From: Cyanobacteria bacterium UBA2855
Lineage (GTDB): Bacteria > Cyanobacteriota > Vampirovibrionia > Gastranaerophilales > Gastranaerophilaceae
Assembly: GCA_002350725.1 (NCBI GenBank)
Contig: DEFJ01000020.1
Span: 211 to 44,601, forward strand
Direction of reading: 5' to 3'
DNA: 44,391 bases
Shown here: in pieces, positions 14,376 through 23,449 of the stretch
How positions within the stretch are numbered: the stretch's first letter is position 1
Layout of the letters: each line of letters starts with the position of its first letter
Translations under genes and position numbers: made by a program
The notes under the pieces: model-generated
Seen by the model: the letters and a program-made list of their open reading frames with translations, nothing else
Database searches by the model: none
What the model was told of the DNA's origin: nothing

Positions 14376-15239
14376 TTATGATATTTCGTGAATTTCGGAA
14401 ATTAAATCAATAAGTTTATTGATAAAGTTTTTATAATTTTCTCTGTCTGCTTCACCCGAAAGTATGATATCAGCCCTTGCCATTGTCGGATGTACGTATA
14501 TTTGAGCTTTTCTTGAAGCATTTTGGTACACTTCTTCTGTAGAGTCCCCTAAGTCCCTTTCCGCTGCCCTTACATAAAATCTCTCTTTTTGTACATGTGT
14601 TGATACATCAACATAAATCTTAAAATCAAAGGCATCAACTATTTTATCTGTCAATGCAAATAACCCTTCTGATATAATTATTTTAGAAGGTTTTACCAAA
14701 GAAAAATTATCATATCTCTTTGCTGTTCCTGACATGTCGTATTTTGGTAAGTAAACCTCTTCGCCATTGAGAAGTCTGGACATATGTTCCTTCATAAGCT
14801 CAAGTTCTAAAGCTTCAGGAATATCAAGGTCATAGTGTTTGGCAAACTCTGCGAAACTGCCGGCTTCTTTTACCATTTCCGAACGGTCATAGTAATAATC
14901 ATCAATGTTAATTCTGGTAATTATATCCGAGAGACTTTTGTTTTCTGCAAAATCCTGAATTTTATTTATTATATCAAACGTGACTGTGGATTTTCCGCTT
15001 GCTGTTTCTCCTGCAATGCCAATTGAGCATGCTCTGTTAATGTCTCCCGAAATGAACGAAGCGATACGATTTATGACGTTGCCGTTTACTTTGATAAATA
15101 TTGAGTTTTGGGAACTTATCTCCTCTTCAAAAATCTTGTGTAAGCGGTCTTTAATATACATTATATTAAATTTACCGTAAGACTTGTTTGAATTTTTTAC
15201 CTTAGATGTTTTTACATCGCTAACCGTAATTCCCGTCAT
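14376..15239 (-). CDS. Uridine kinase/phosphoribulokinase-family kinase
   Basis: The 287-residue protein has a P-loop SIGIAGETASGKST at about residues 72-85. The uridine-kinase-type acceptor region INIDDYYYDRSEM follows, and then the FDIPEALE-like HYDLDIPEALELELM segment, PKYDMSGTAKR, and IIISEGLFALTD (Walker B-like). FYVRAAERDLGDSTEEVYQN matches the lid region of uridine kinases (RRxxRDxxxRG in Udk, here altered). It probably phosphorylates uridine/cytidine or a related small molecule. The N-terminal 70 residues are an extension beyond the roughly 210-residue Udk, so orthology to Udk is uncertain and I leave the symbol blank. GGCGGG precedes the ATG. Confidence 0.82.
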   Translation of the reverse strand: MTGITVSDVKTSKVKNSNKSYGKFNIMYIKDRLHKIFEEEISSQNSIFIKVNGNVINRIASFISGDINRACSIGIAGETASGKSTVTFDIINKIQDFAENKSLSDIITRINIDDYYYDRSEMVKEAGSFAEFAKHYDLDIPEALELELMKEHMSRLLNGEEVYLPKYDMSGTAKRYDNFSLVKPSKIIISEGLFALTDKIVDAFDFKIYVDVSTHVQKERFYVRAAERDLGDSTEEVYQNASRKAQIYVHPTMARADIILSGEADRENYKNFINKLIDLISEIHEIS

Positions 15240-15387
15240 TTTCCCGCCTTTTTGCTTTTTATTATGTAAATCTGGTTATTATTCAATTTTTCTTTTTATA
15301 ATAAAAACATGAGATAAAAATTTTTGCCACTATTTATGAAAAAACTTTACAAAGTTAATGATTATTTTTGTTTTGAGAATAATCGGT

Positions 15388-15900
15388 TTATAAGTTTTGA
15401 ATTATTTTTTCTACTTGTTTAACCAGTTCTTCATAGCTCCCATTATTATTTATTACGTAATCCCAATCTGTGATATTATCCAAACCTATTTCTGTTATAT
15501 CATCTTCCCCAACAAGTTTTCCTCCTCGTTGTTCTCTTAAATCTCTATCGGCTTCTACTCGTATTTTTATAGCGTTTGCCTGCTTAAAAACTTCGTATTC
15601 GTGTGGAACTCTGACATCTGTGACGATTAAATTCCCTTTTTGTTCAATTATTTTGTTGAGCCAATAATCAGGATTCTGTGCTCGCCCCCAATTGCCAAGC
15701 TCTATTAATCCGGAACGATGTTGGGCTTTATTTTTTTCTATTTCTTCATAGGTGAGTCCATGTTGAGAACCATATGTAAGCTTGATTATATCACCGATTG
15801 CACATCTTTTGTATTGAGGAAGTTTATCTAAAATAATTTTTGCGGCGGTATCTTTTCCGCTGTATTGTTTTCCTGAAAAAATAATAATTTTGTCAGCCAT
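15388..15900 (-). CDS. Small P-loop kinase resembling animal-type phosphomevalonate kinase / dNMP kinase
   Basis: The 170-residue protein has a Walker A loop FSGKQYSGKDTAAK (about 8-21). It also has YGSQHGLTYEEIE, an IVTDVRVPHEYEVFK segment and the run REQRGGKL, then EIGLDNITDWDYVINNNG. The order and wording of these blocks recall vertebrate phosphomevalonate kinase (EHGLNFQ, then RQQRG, then ECGLDNFGDFDWVIENHG) and more broadly phage-type deoxynucleoside monophosphate kinases. A bacterium of this group would normally use the MEP pathway, so a nucleotide substrate seems more likely than phosphomevalonate. AAGGAG precedes the ATG. It appears to be a single-gene unit, with 148 non-coding bases between it and the uridine-kinase-like gene. 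Confidence 0.7.
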   Translation of the reverse strand: MADKIIIFSGKQYSGKDTAAKIILDKLPQYKRCAIGDIIKLTYGSQHGLTYEEIEKNKAQHRSGLIELGNWGRAQNPDYWLNKIIEQKGNLIVTDVRVPHEYEVFKQANAIKIRVEADRDLREQRGGKLVGEDDITEIGLDNITDWDYVINNNGSYEELVKQVEKIIQNL

Positions 15901-16009
15901 AAATTTCTCCTTACAATGATTTTATCATAAAAATACACATTTTAAGTCGAGGTGAAAAATTTTGGTATAAGAGGGTTTTAAGGGATACTTAACATTTTTT
16001 ATCATAGAG

Positions 16010-16038
16010 TTGCAATTGTACTATGTTGGTAATAGAAT
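16010..16038 (+). promoter_or_regulatory. Sigma-70-type promoter of glyQ
   Basis: TTGCAA (16010-16015) and TAGAAT (16033-16038) are separated by 17 bases. The predicted start near 16045 gives a leader of about 33 bases ending in GGAAAGAG before the ATG. The leader is too short for a T-box, so glyQ is probably not T-box controlled. Confidence 0.65.
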
Positions 16039-16077
16039 AGACAAGCGAGTGTATATAGTACAATATTGGAAAGAGTT

Positions 16078-16950
16078 ATGGCTTTAAATTTTCAAGAACT
16101 TGTTTTAAATTTACAAAAATTTTGGGCTGATTACGGATGTATTATTCAACAGCCATATGATATAGAAAAAGGTGCCTCAACTATGAATCCGGCTACTTTT
16201 TTAAGAGCATTGGGCCCTGAACCATGGAATACTGCTATGATTGAGCCTTGCAGACGTCCGACGGATGCAAGATATGGCGAAAATCCTAATCGTTTGGGAC
16301 ATTATTTCCAATTTCAAGTTATCTTAAAACCATCACCGGACAATGCGCAAGAGTTGTATCTTAAAAGTTTAGAGGCTATGGGTATAGATTTGTCAAAACA
16401 TGATGTTAGATTTGTTGAAGACAACTGGGAATCTCCGACTTTGGGTGCTGCCGGTGTCGGCTGGGAAGTTTGGCTTGATGGTATGGAAATTACTCAGTTT
16501 ACATATTTTCAGCAAGTCGGCGGTTTGGAAATTAAGCCGGTCGCGTTAGAATTAACCTATGGTTTAGAGCGTATTGCTATGTATTTGCAAAATAAGGAAT
16601 CCGTATATGATATTCTTTGGAATAATGAATTGAAATATGGAGATATATATTTGCAGAATGAAATAGAACAATCAAAATATAATTTTGAAGTTTCAGATGC
16701 AAAATCTTTATTTACGATGTTTGATTTATTCCAAAAAGAAGTTGATAATTGTGTAAATGCAAAGCTTGTATTGCCTGCATATGATTATGTATTGAAATGT
16801 TCACATACTTTTAATCTTCTTGATGCAAGAGGAGTAATAAGTAAAGATGAAAGAAATAATTTTATCGGCAGAGTAAGAACGATGGCTTCTGCAGTTGCGA
16901 GATTGTATGTCGCACAAAGAGAAGAAATGGGATTTCCTCTTTGTAAGTAA
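16078..16950 (+). CDS. glyQ: Glycyl-tRNA synthetase alpha subunit
   Basis: GlyQ is the catalytic subunit of the alpha2-beta2 glycyl-tRNA synthetase: it activates glycine with ATP, and the beta subunit supplies tRNA binding. The 290-residue length is typical. The hallmark start NFQELVLNLQKFWADYGCII, then GASTMNPATFLRALGPEPWN, EPCRRPTDARYGENPNRLGH and the class II motif 2 region are all conserved, as is ELTYGLERIAMYLQ (motif 3). I use the ATG at 16078 rather than the upstream in-frame TTG at 16066, because GGA sits 7 bases before it and the family starts there. The beta gene glyS is not adjacent, which is common in cyanobacterial relatives. Two amino-acid permease genes follow on the same strand. 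Confidence 0.97.
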   Translation: MALNFQELVLNLQKFWADYGCIIQQPYDIEKGASTMNPATFLRALGPEPWNTAMIEPCRRPTDARYGENPNRLGHYFQFQVILKPSPDNAQELYLKSLEAMGIDLSKHDVRFVEDNWESPTLGAAGVGWEVWLDGMEITQFTYFQQVGGLEIKPVALELTYGLERIAMYLQNKESVYDILWNNELKYGDIYLQNEIEQSKYNFEVSDAKSLFTMFDLFQKEVDNCVNAKLVLPAYDYVLKCSHTFNLLDARGVISKDERNNFIGRVRTMASAVARLYVAQREEMGFPLCK

Positions 16951-16983
16951 GTAAATTAAGTAGAATTAAGATAAGGAATATAA

Positions 16984-18684
16984 ATGGCAACAAAATTTCA
17001 TCACCCTACATTCAGTAAAAATTTTTTACGTAGAATAACCCAAATCAAAAGTCCGGATGCTATGCTTGAAGATGCAAAATCTGAAGGATTAGAAAAGACC
17101 CTTGGAGTTTGGGATTTAATTATTCTTGGTATAGGTGCGATTATTGGTGCAGGTATTTTTGCTATAGTCGGTGTAGCTGCAGCCGGCGCAAACGGAGCAG
17201 GACCGGCATTAGCTATATCAATGATTATTGCGGCATTTGCTTGTGTATTTTCTGCTCTTTGTTACTGTGAATTTGCTACAATGATTCCGGTAGCAGGTGG
17301 TGCTTATACATATACATTTGCAACTCTTGGTGAGTTTGCGGCCTGGATGGTTGGATGGGTCTTATTGCTGGAGTACGCAATCGGCTTTATTGTCGTTGCT
17401 TCTGCGTGGTCAAATCATTTTGTCCAATTTATGAAAGGCTTTTCAAATGTTTTACCGAATTGGATGGCAAATCCTCATATTTGGTTGGTAAGTGATATTG
17501 ATTCTGCAACGAAATCATTGACGGCTCAAGGTATTGATCCGCATACCGTTATTCCTACAATCCATTCTTTGTTGCCAAATTTTGGTATAATGCATTTTAT
17601 CGCAGTTAAATTACATGTATTTGGTCAACCTTTGGTTGAACATATTGCTAGAGCTTGGAATTTTATGGCTCAAATGCCGATATGTGTGAATATTCCGGCG
17701 GCAGTGGTTATAATATTGTCTACTATGATATTGATAAAAGGAACTAAGGATTCTGCTAAAATGACTGCTATTATGGTTGTTATAAAAATTGCAGTTATAG
17801 CATTGTTTGTTCTCGTTGGGTTATTTTACGTAAAACCTGCTAATTGGGTTCCTTTTGCTCCAAACGGTTTTTCAGGTATCTTTAACGGTGCGTTTTTAAT
17901 ATTCTTTGCATATATAGGTTTTGATGCTATTGCAACAGTTGCCGAAGAATGTAAGAATCCTCAAAGAGATTTGCCAATTGGTATTATCGGTTCGTTGATT
18001 GCAGCTACAGTTGTTTATGTTCTTGTTGCTCTTGTTATGACAGGGATGTACCCGACATCAGGATTTGTTCCTGCTGAATTTATAAAAGCTCCGATGGCAT
18101 TTGTAATGTCAGAAATAGCTCATCAAGATTGGGTCGCAGGACTTATATCAATAGGTTCTCTTGCAGGTTTAACCTCAGTGTTGCTTGTGATGGAGTTGGC
18201 GGCTATTCGTGTATTATATGCAATGAGCAGAGATAATTTTATTCCTAAAAAGTTGCAAGTTTTGCATAAAAAATATCATACTCCGTATGTTTTAACTTGG
18301 TTTGTCGGGATTTTATCTATTGTCGGTGTTATGACCTTAGATTTGCAAGTTGCTGCAGAGTTATGTAACTTCGGAACTTTCACTTCTTTTATTGTTGTTT
18401 GTGTTGCTGTATTGATATTGCGACATACAGATCCGAAAAGACCTCGACCTTTTAAAGTGCCGTTTTCTCCATGGTTTCCGTCTATCGGTATTATTTGTTG
18501 CGGTGGATTAATGGTATATAAATTGATGCAATCGGCAGAATCTAATTCTGCGCTGTTATTCCCTGTTTGGTTAGGCTTGGGTGCCATAATATACTTCAAT
18601 TACGGATTCAGAAGCAACAGAAAAAATGAAAACGAAGTTCACGTCGAAAAAGTTGAACAAAGAAGACAGGAATTATTAAAATAA
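16984..18684 (+). CDS. APC-family amino-acid permease (first of a tandem pair)
   Basis: The 566-residue protein is a 12-helix amino acid-polyamine-organocation transporter of the cationic amino acid transporter (CAT/YfnA) branch. TM1 carries the substrate-binding LGIGAIIGAGIFAIVGVAA glycine-rich break, TM3 has YTYTFATLGEFAAWMVGW, and TM6 has FLIFFAYIGFDAIATVAEE with the NPQRDLPIGI loop. It likely imports or exchanges basic or other amino acids at the inner membrane. AAGGA lies 6 bases before the ATG. The downstream paralogue begins with an ATGA-type junction: the A of the TAA stop is the A of the next ATG, so translation is coupled. Both may be co-transcribed from the glyQ promoter, 33 bases being the gap to glyQ. 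Confidence 0.93.
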   Translation: MATKFHHPTFSKNFLRRITQIKSPDAMLEDAKSEGLEKTLGVWDLIILGIGAIIGAGIFAIVGVAAAGANGAGPALAISMIIAAFACVFSALCYCEFATMIPVAGGAYTYTFATLGEFAAWMVGWVLLLEYAIGFIVVASAWSNHFVQFMKGFSNVLPNWMANPHIWLVSDIDSATKSLTAQGIDPHTVIPTIHSLLPNFGIMHFIAVKLHVFGQPLVEHIARAWNFMAQMPICVNIPAAVVIILSTMILIKGTKDSAKMTAIMVVIKIAVIALFVLVGLFYVKPANWVPFAPNGFSGIFNGAFLIFFAYIGFDAIATVAEECKNPQRDLPIGIIGSLIAATVVYVLVALVMTGMYPTSGFVPAEFIKAPMAFVMSEIAHQDWVAGLISIGSLAGLTSVLLVMELAAIRVLYAMSRDNFIPKKLQVLHKKYHTPYVLTWFVGILSIVGVMTLDLQVAAELCNFGTFTSFIVVCVAVLILRHTDPKRPRPFKVPFSPWFPSIGIICCGGLMVYKLMQSAESNSALLFPVWLGLGAIIYFNYGFRSNRKNENEVHVEKVEQRRQELLK

Positions 18685-20234
18685 TGGATATAAAAAACAT
18701 ATTTCAAAAGGCATTTACCCTAAGAAGTACGGATGAACTTATTGCAACAAGTAAGAAAACCGAACTGAAGAAAACATTGAATGTTTTTGATTTAATAGTA
18801 ATTGGTATCGGTGCTGTTGTAGGTACCGGTATATTTACAATAATAGGAACTGCAATTACAGGAAATGCAGAAAGCGCAGGCGCAGGCCCTGCTATTGTCA
18901 TTTCAATGGTGTTAGCCGCAATAGCTTGTGTGTTTTCTGCATTATGTTATTCTGAAATTGCAGCTATGATTCCTGTTGCCGGTAGTGCTTATACCTATAC
19001 TTACGCTACGATGGGTGAATTTATGGCGTGGATGGTAGGTTGGATATTAATGTTAGAGTATGCTATCGGTAATATTACGGTTGCAAATGCTTGGACAGGT
19101 TATTTTATTCATTTATTAAAAGGTTTCAAGCAATATTTGCCCGACTTTATCATTAATTTCCCGTTATGGCTGAGATATGATTATACTACCGTAAAGGCAA
19201 TTTGCGATACAAATGGTTGGGATATACATGATAAAATTCCTTATTTGTTCGGACAAATCCCGATTGTTGTAAGCATACCTGCGGCAGCGATAGTATTGTT
19301 ACTTACTATTCTTTTGGTAAGGGGTATTAAAGAATCAACAAGATTTGCATCTATTATGGTAGGTGTGAATATGTTTATGATTTTGTCCTTTATTGTAGTA
19401 GGTGCATTTTATGTAAAACCGGATAACTGGCATCCGTTTTTCCCTGCCGATCCTTCGGGAATAGTTATGGGTGCGTTTTTGATATTCTTTGCATATATAG
19501 GGTTTGATGCAATATCTACTACTGCAGAAGAGACTGAAAATCCTCAAAGAGATTTACCGGTTGCAATATTGGGAACACTTGTTATATGTACTATATTGTA
19601 TGTGTGTGTGGCTCTTGTATTGACAGGGATTGTCCCTGTTTCAAAGATTAATACGATGGCTCCGATTGCTCATGCAATGAGTTATATCGGAAAAGATTGG
19701 TTTTCCGGTTTGATTTCTGTTGGTGCTCTTTGTGCGCTAACAACAGTTTTACTCGTTTATCAATTAGGGACTACAAGAATTTTGTATGCAATTAGTCGTG
19801 ACAGATTTTTACCAAAATCTTGGAGATTAATTCATAAAAAATATAAAACTCCGCACGTAATGACTTGGATTTCCGGTTTGATAGTTATTGTTTGCGGATT
19901 GTTTATGGATTTAAAAATATCTGCCGAATTGTGTAATTTTGGAACGTTTACGTCATTTATAATTATTTGTATAGCAGTATTAATATTAAGAAAGACAGAA
20001 CCAAATCGTCCGAGACCTTTTAAAGTCCCGTTTTGTCCGTGGTTCCCTATTGCAGGTATTTTAATATGTTCTTTCTTGATGTTTGTTACGTTGCATACAA
20101 TTAAGACTTCCTCAAGATATTTCCTTCTTTGGTTAATTGTCGGATTTTTAATCTATGCCTTATACGGTTACAGACAAAAGCGTTTAGAAGAGAAGCATCG
20201 TGTGGCAACAAAAGTTGAGTTAAGGAAGAGGTAA
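18684..20234 (+). CDS. APC-family amino-acid permease (second of a tandem pair)
   Basis: The 516-residue protein is a close paralogue of the preceding permease: IGIGAVVGTGIFTIIGTAI in TM1, YTYTYATMGEFMAWMVGW in TM3, and FLIFFAYIGFDAISTTAEE with NPQRDLPVAI in TM6. It is about 50 residues shorter, mostly in the loop between TM4 and TM5. Its start overlaps the upstream stop by one base (TAATG). The duplication with divergence in the loops suggests either different substrates or a heteromeric/paired exchange function. No terminator is seen before pgi, 122 bases further on. Confidence 0.93.
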   Translation: MDIKNIFQKAFTLRSTDELIATSKKTELKKTLNVFDLIVIGIGAVVGTGIFTIIGTAITGNAESAGAGPAIVISMVLAAIACVFSALCYSEIAAMIPVAGSAYTYTYATMGEFMAWMVGWILMLEYAIGNITVANAWTGYFIHLLKGFKQYLPDFIINFPLWLRYDYTTVKAICDTNGWDIHDKIPYLFGQIPIVVSIPAAAIVLLLTILLVRGIKESTRFASIMVGVNMFMILSFIVVGAFYVKPDNWHPFFPADPSGIVMGAFLIFFAYIGFDAISTTAEETENPQRDLPVAILGTLVICTILYVCVALVLTGIVPVSKINTMAPIAHAMSYIGKDWFSGLISVGALCALTTVLLVYQLGTTRILYAISRDRFLPKSWRLIHKKYKTPHVMTWISGLIVIVCGLFMDLKISAELCNFGTFTSFIIICIAVLILRKTEPNRPRPFKVPFCPWFPIAGILICSFLMFVTLHTIKTSSRYFLLWLIVGFLIYALYGYRQKRLEEKHRVATKVELRKR

Positions 20235-20356
20235 CTTTACACAGGATAAATATATTAAAATTTAACTTGTAATAGTTAATTCAGCAGATAAAATATATAA
20301 AGGTAATAAATTCTGAAATTTAATGTAAGTAAGGTTTTTAAGAGGGCTATATATAA

Positions 20357-21745
20357 ATGATTCAACTAAATTACAGAAATGTAAGCTCAGAAATAATTGG
20401 AGATGAACACGGCTTAAATATTGATGTGGAATTTGAAAATTATAAAGAGCAAATAAAGAATATTATTGCAAGTTTGAATCAAAGAAAAGACAAACCTGAG
20501 CAGTGGCTTCAGTGGATGAATTTAGGCTATAATGAAGAGACCCTTTGGTATGTAAAGGAATATGCATCAATGGTGCAAGGAAGATTTGAAAATCTTTTGG
20601 TCCTAGGAATAGGTGGGTCTGCGCTTGGGGGTATGGCGCTTTCGGAAGCTTTGCTTTCTCCTTATTGGAATTACTTGTCGGATGAAGAACGTGGCGGATA
20701 TCCGAGAATATTCTTCCTTGACAATATTGATCCTGATTCTATGACCGGACTGTTTAAAATGTTAGATTTGAGTAAAACATTGGTAAATGTTATTACAAAA
20801 TCAGGTGATACTGCTGAAACTATGTCTCAGTTTATGGTGGTAAAGGATATACTAGAAAGAGAATTAGGTGATAATTACCGATACAATATAGTTGCAACAA
20901 CTGATAAAAAAATTGGTATTTTAAGACAAATATCTGAGCAGGAAGGGTATAAAACTTTTGTAATTCCTGATGACGTTGGGGGAAGATTTTCCGTATTTTC
21001 AGCTGTCGGCTTGTTGCCGCTTGCATTAGTAGGTATAGATATAGATTCAATCGTAAATGGCATTAAGGATATGGATTTAGCGTTAAAAAATACAGATATC
21101 AGAGAAAATATCGCTGCTCAAAATGCGTTAATTCATTATCTTTTAGATGTAAAAAAGGGAAAGAATATTTCTGTAATGATGCCGTATTCAAGTCGTTTAA
21201 GGTATGTTGCGGATTGGTATGTTCAATTATGGGCTGAATCATTAGGGAAAAATAAAGATTTAGACGGTAATGATGTAAATGTCGGGCCAACACCTGTAAA
21301 AGCTATAGGTGCAACAGATCAACATTCTCAAATACAGTTATATAATGAAGGCTTAAATAATAAAATAATTAATTTTATAAGAGTAAAAAATTTTGATTCG
21401 ACTCTGGAAATTCCGAGTATTTTTGAATATACAGGTATCGGTTATTTAGGCGGAAAAACTATAAATCAGTTGTTGAATGCTGAAGCTGATTCAACGAGAG
21501 TTTCATTGACGGATTATAACAGACCAAATGTTACAATATCAATTGATAAAATAGATGGATATCATTTGGGACAGTTGCTTTATATGTTTGAAGTACAAAC
21601 GGCAATTGCCGGTGAATTATATAATATAAATGCATTTAATCAGCCCGGTGTTGAGCAAGCAAAAAATTATACCTATGCTCTTATGGGTAGAGCAGGATAT
21701 GAAGGTTCAGCAGAAATGCTGAGAGGGAAACTGGCAGTTTTATAA
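20357..21745 (+). CDS. pgi: Glucose-6-phosphate isomerase
   Basis: The enzyme interconverts glucose-6-phosphate and fructose-6-phosphate in glycolysis. The 462-residue length fits the short bacterial PGI. The double SIS fold shows LVLGIGGSALGGMALSEALL (sugar-phosphate binding), NVITKSGDTAETMSQF, an ATDQHSQIQLYNEGLNN segment containing the catalytic histidine region, and IPSIFEYTGIGYLGGKTI. AAGAGGG lies about 12 bases upstream of the ATG. Its 3' end converges on a small minus-strand gene 13 bases away. With glgA in the same window it points to glucose/glycogen metabolism, although they are not in one operon. Confidence 0.96.
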   Translation: MIQLNYRNVSSEIIGDEHGLNIDVEFENYKEQIKNIIASLNQRKDKPEQWLQWMNLGYNEETLWYVKEYASMVQGRFENLLVLGIGGSALGGMALSEALLSPYWNYLSDEERGGYPRIFFLDNIDPDSMTGLFKMLDLSKTLVNVITKSGDTAETMSQFMVVKDILERELGDNYRYNIVATTDKKIGILRQISEQEGYKTFVIPDDVGGRFSVFSAVGLLPLALVGIDIDSIVNGIKDMDLALKNTDIRENIAAQNALIHYLLDVKKGKNISVMMPYSSRLRYVADWYVQLWAESLGKNKDLDGNDVNVGPTPVKAIGATDQHSQIQLYNEGLNNKIINFIRVKNFDSTLEIPSIFEYTGIGYLGGKTINQLLNAEADSTRVSLTDYNRPNVTISIDKIDGYHLGQLLYMFEVQTAIAGELYNINAFNQPGVEQAKNYTYALMGRAGYEGSAEMLRGKLAVL

Positions 21746-21757
21746 AATTTCATATTC

Positions 21758-22042
21758 TTATTTGATTTTTGATACTGCTTTGTAAGCTCTTTCGGCACCG
21801 GATTCAAGCAATTTTTCAACTCTAGGGGCAATATTTGCTTTTTGTAAATATAACGTATCAGGTCTTGTTGCGATAGTGTCAGCTGCGCGCTTTGCCTCTT
21901 TTGTTGTATCTGATACGCTTTGAACTTCTGTTTTTGGCTCCTCTGTAACTGTCGGAATAATCCCAATTGTCTGAGCACCTTTTAGTGCAAATATTACAGC
22001 TCCAAATGCGGCTACATCCCTAAGTCTGATTTTATTATGCAT
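21758..22042 (-). CDS. Hypothetical small protein with N-terminal hydrophobic segment
   Basis: The 94-residue protein has one hydrophobic stretch (DVAAFGAVIFALKGAQTIGI, about 9-28), a polar Glu/Thr-rich linker (TEEPKTEVQSVSDTTKEAKR) and a helical C-terminus (IAPRVEKLLESGAERAYKAV). AGGAG precedes the ATG with good spacing, which supports expression. I do not recognise a family. The layout is that of a small inner-membrane-anchored protein with a cytoplasmic or periplasmic helical tail. It is a single gene facing pgi, with the diguanylate cyclase gene ending about 90 bases upstream. Confidence 0.65.
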   Translation of the reverse strand: MHNKIRLRDVAAFGAVIFALKGAQTIGIIPTVTEEPKTEVQSVSDTTKEAKRAADTIATRPDTLYLQKANIAPRVEKLLESGAERAYKAVSKIK

Positions 22043-22133
22043 TATTTTGTTTCTCCTATTTTCATGTTTTATAAAGGCGATAATTATTAAATTTTGCTAT
22101 TTTAAATTAAAAATTTAAGAAATGTAACTTAAA

Positions 22134-23447
22134 TTATTCCCCTTTATAAACAATAATACGGTTTCTGCCGGTTTCTTTAGCGGTATAAAGTGCTTTATCC
22201 GTATTCATAATAAATTGTTCTGCTGAATATTCGCATTTGTATTCGCATAACCCTACGCTAATTGTTACGTTTATATTTTTTGTGTCATTTTTGGTATTGA
22301 CTTTTTCAATATCAATAATCTTGTTTTTTACGGATTTTCTTAACCTCTCTGCAACAAGGATTGCTTCTTTAATCGAAGTGTAAGGGAGAAGTATCATAAA
22401 TTCTTCTCCTCCGTAGCGTGCAGCGATATCATATTCACGAAGTTGACCTCTCATAATTTTTGCAATGGTTTTTAAAACTAAATCTCCTGCAGTGTGTCCG
22501 TAGGTGTCATTTACGGACTTGAAAAAGTCGATATCAACCATAATAGCGCAAAGCGCAGATTTTTTACGCTTTGCGTGCGAAACTTCTTGTTTTACACGTT
22601 CATCAAGTTGCCTTCTGTTATAAAAACCGGTAAGTGCATCAAGTGTAGCATATTTTAGAATTTCAGCATATACCTTTGCTCTTGTAATAGTTGTCGCTGT
22701 TTGTTTTGCTAATTGCTGAAGGTGATATACTTCTTGTGATGAAATTTCACCATCTGTACTTTTTGTAACGATAAATCCAATGTTTGTATTCTCACTTAGG
22801 AGTGGAAAAAATGCCACTTTTTTGTTTTTGTTGTATGTAACTTCTTTTGTATTGATTAACTGTGAAATCTTCTTTGGAATAGCTTTATCCAAGCAGGTTG
22901 AAGGCCACATAAGCTTCATCTTTCCATTTGTTTTTAAAAAAATGTATATCAAATGATTTTCTATAAATGTATCTAAAATTTCTCCAATAATTGGTAATAT
23001 GTAATTAAGCTCATACTGTGTTTCAATAATTTTTGCAATGTTTTTCATCGCATTATGAAACTCTAAACTTTTGTTTATAGTGCCGCTGAGCCTAATGTTA
23101 TCAATTTTTAGAGCAATTACAAGGACTGCAATAGCAAGATTATTTATCTCATTATCATCGCACTTATCAGATTCAAGGCATCCGATAAGTTGTTCCTTTA
23201 GTAATATTGGGTATAGGGTTTTATTGTTGATAAAAATAGGATTTCCATCAATGAAGCTTTGAAATAATTCTAAATTTTCATGTATAGAATTAAGAAACTC
23301 ATTATCAGTATCACCTAAAGATTCGTCGAAAATATGCAATCTTATATCTCTATGTACAAGATTTTTAATTGCACTTTCAATGCCTTCAATAGTATTACAC
23401 GAATTAAGAGTTTTAAAAAAAGTTTGTAAATTGGTGTATGGATTCAA
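22134..23447 (-). CDS. Diguanylate cyclase with GAF-like sensor (GGEEF)
   Basis: The 437-residue protein ends in a GGDEF domain (about residues 265-435). Present are the ALTGFYNRRQLDE start, DIDFFKSVNDTYGHTAGDLV (metal and substrate binding), the active GGEEF motif near residue 346 and an upstream RxxD allosteric site (REYD) five residues before it. It should therefore make cyclic di-GMP from two GTP and be product-inhibited. The region around 120-255 looks like a GAF domain; the first 100 residues may be a second, diverged one. The start is a TTG at 23447, supported by GAGGG six to seven bases upstream, which overlaps the end of yebC; the gap to the yebC stop is 2 bases. Expression is thus coupled to yebC. 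Confidence 0.92.
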   Translation of the reverse strand: MNPYTNLQTFFKTLNSCNTIEGIESAIKNLVHRDIRLHIFDESLGDTDNEFLNSIHENLELFQSFIDGNPIFINNKTLYPILLKEQLIGCLESDKCDDNEINNLAIAVLVIALKIDNIRLSGTINKSLEFHNAMKNIAKIIETQYELNYILPIIGEILDTFIENHLIYIFLKTNGKMKLMWPSTCLDKAIPKKISQLINTKEVTYNKNKKVAFFPLLSENTNIGFIVTKSTDGEISSQEVYHLQQLAKQTATTITRAKVYAEILKYATLDALTGFYNRRQLDERVKQEVSHAKRKKSALCAIMVDIDFFKSVNDTYGHTAGDLVLKTIAKIMRGQLREYDIAARYGGEEFMILLPYTSIKEAILVAERLRKSVKNKIIDIEKVNTKNDTKNINVTISVGLCEYKCEYSAEQFIMNTDKALYTAKETGRNRIIVYKGE

Positions 23448-23449
23448 TA

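Noticed and set aside
15388..15900. Assignment as a true phosphomevalonate kinase
   Set aside because: The resemblance is by motif wording only, and no other mevalonate-pathway gene is seen; left as a general kinase.
15961..16077. T-box riboswitch before glyQ
   Set aside because: The predicted transcript leader is only about 33 bases and has no terminator/antiterminator hairpins.
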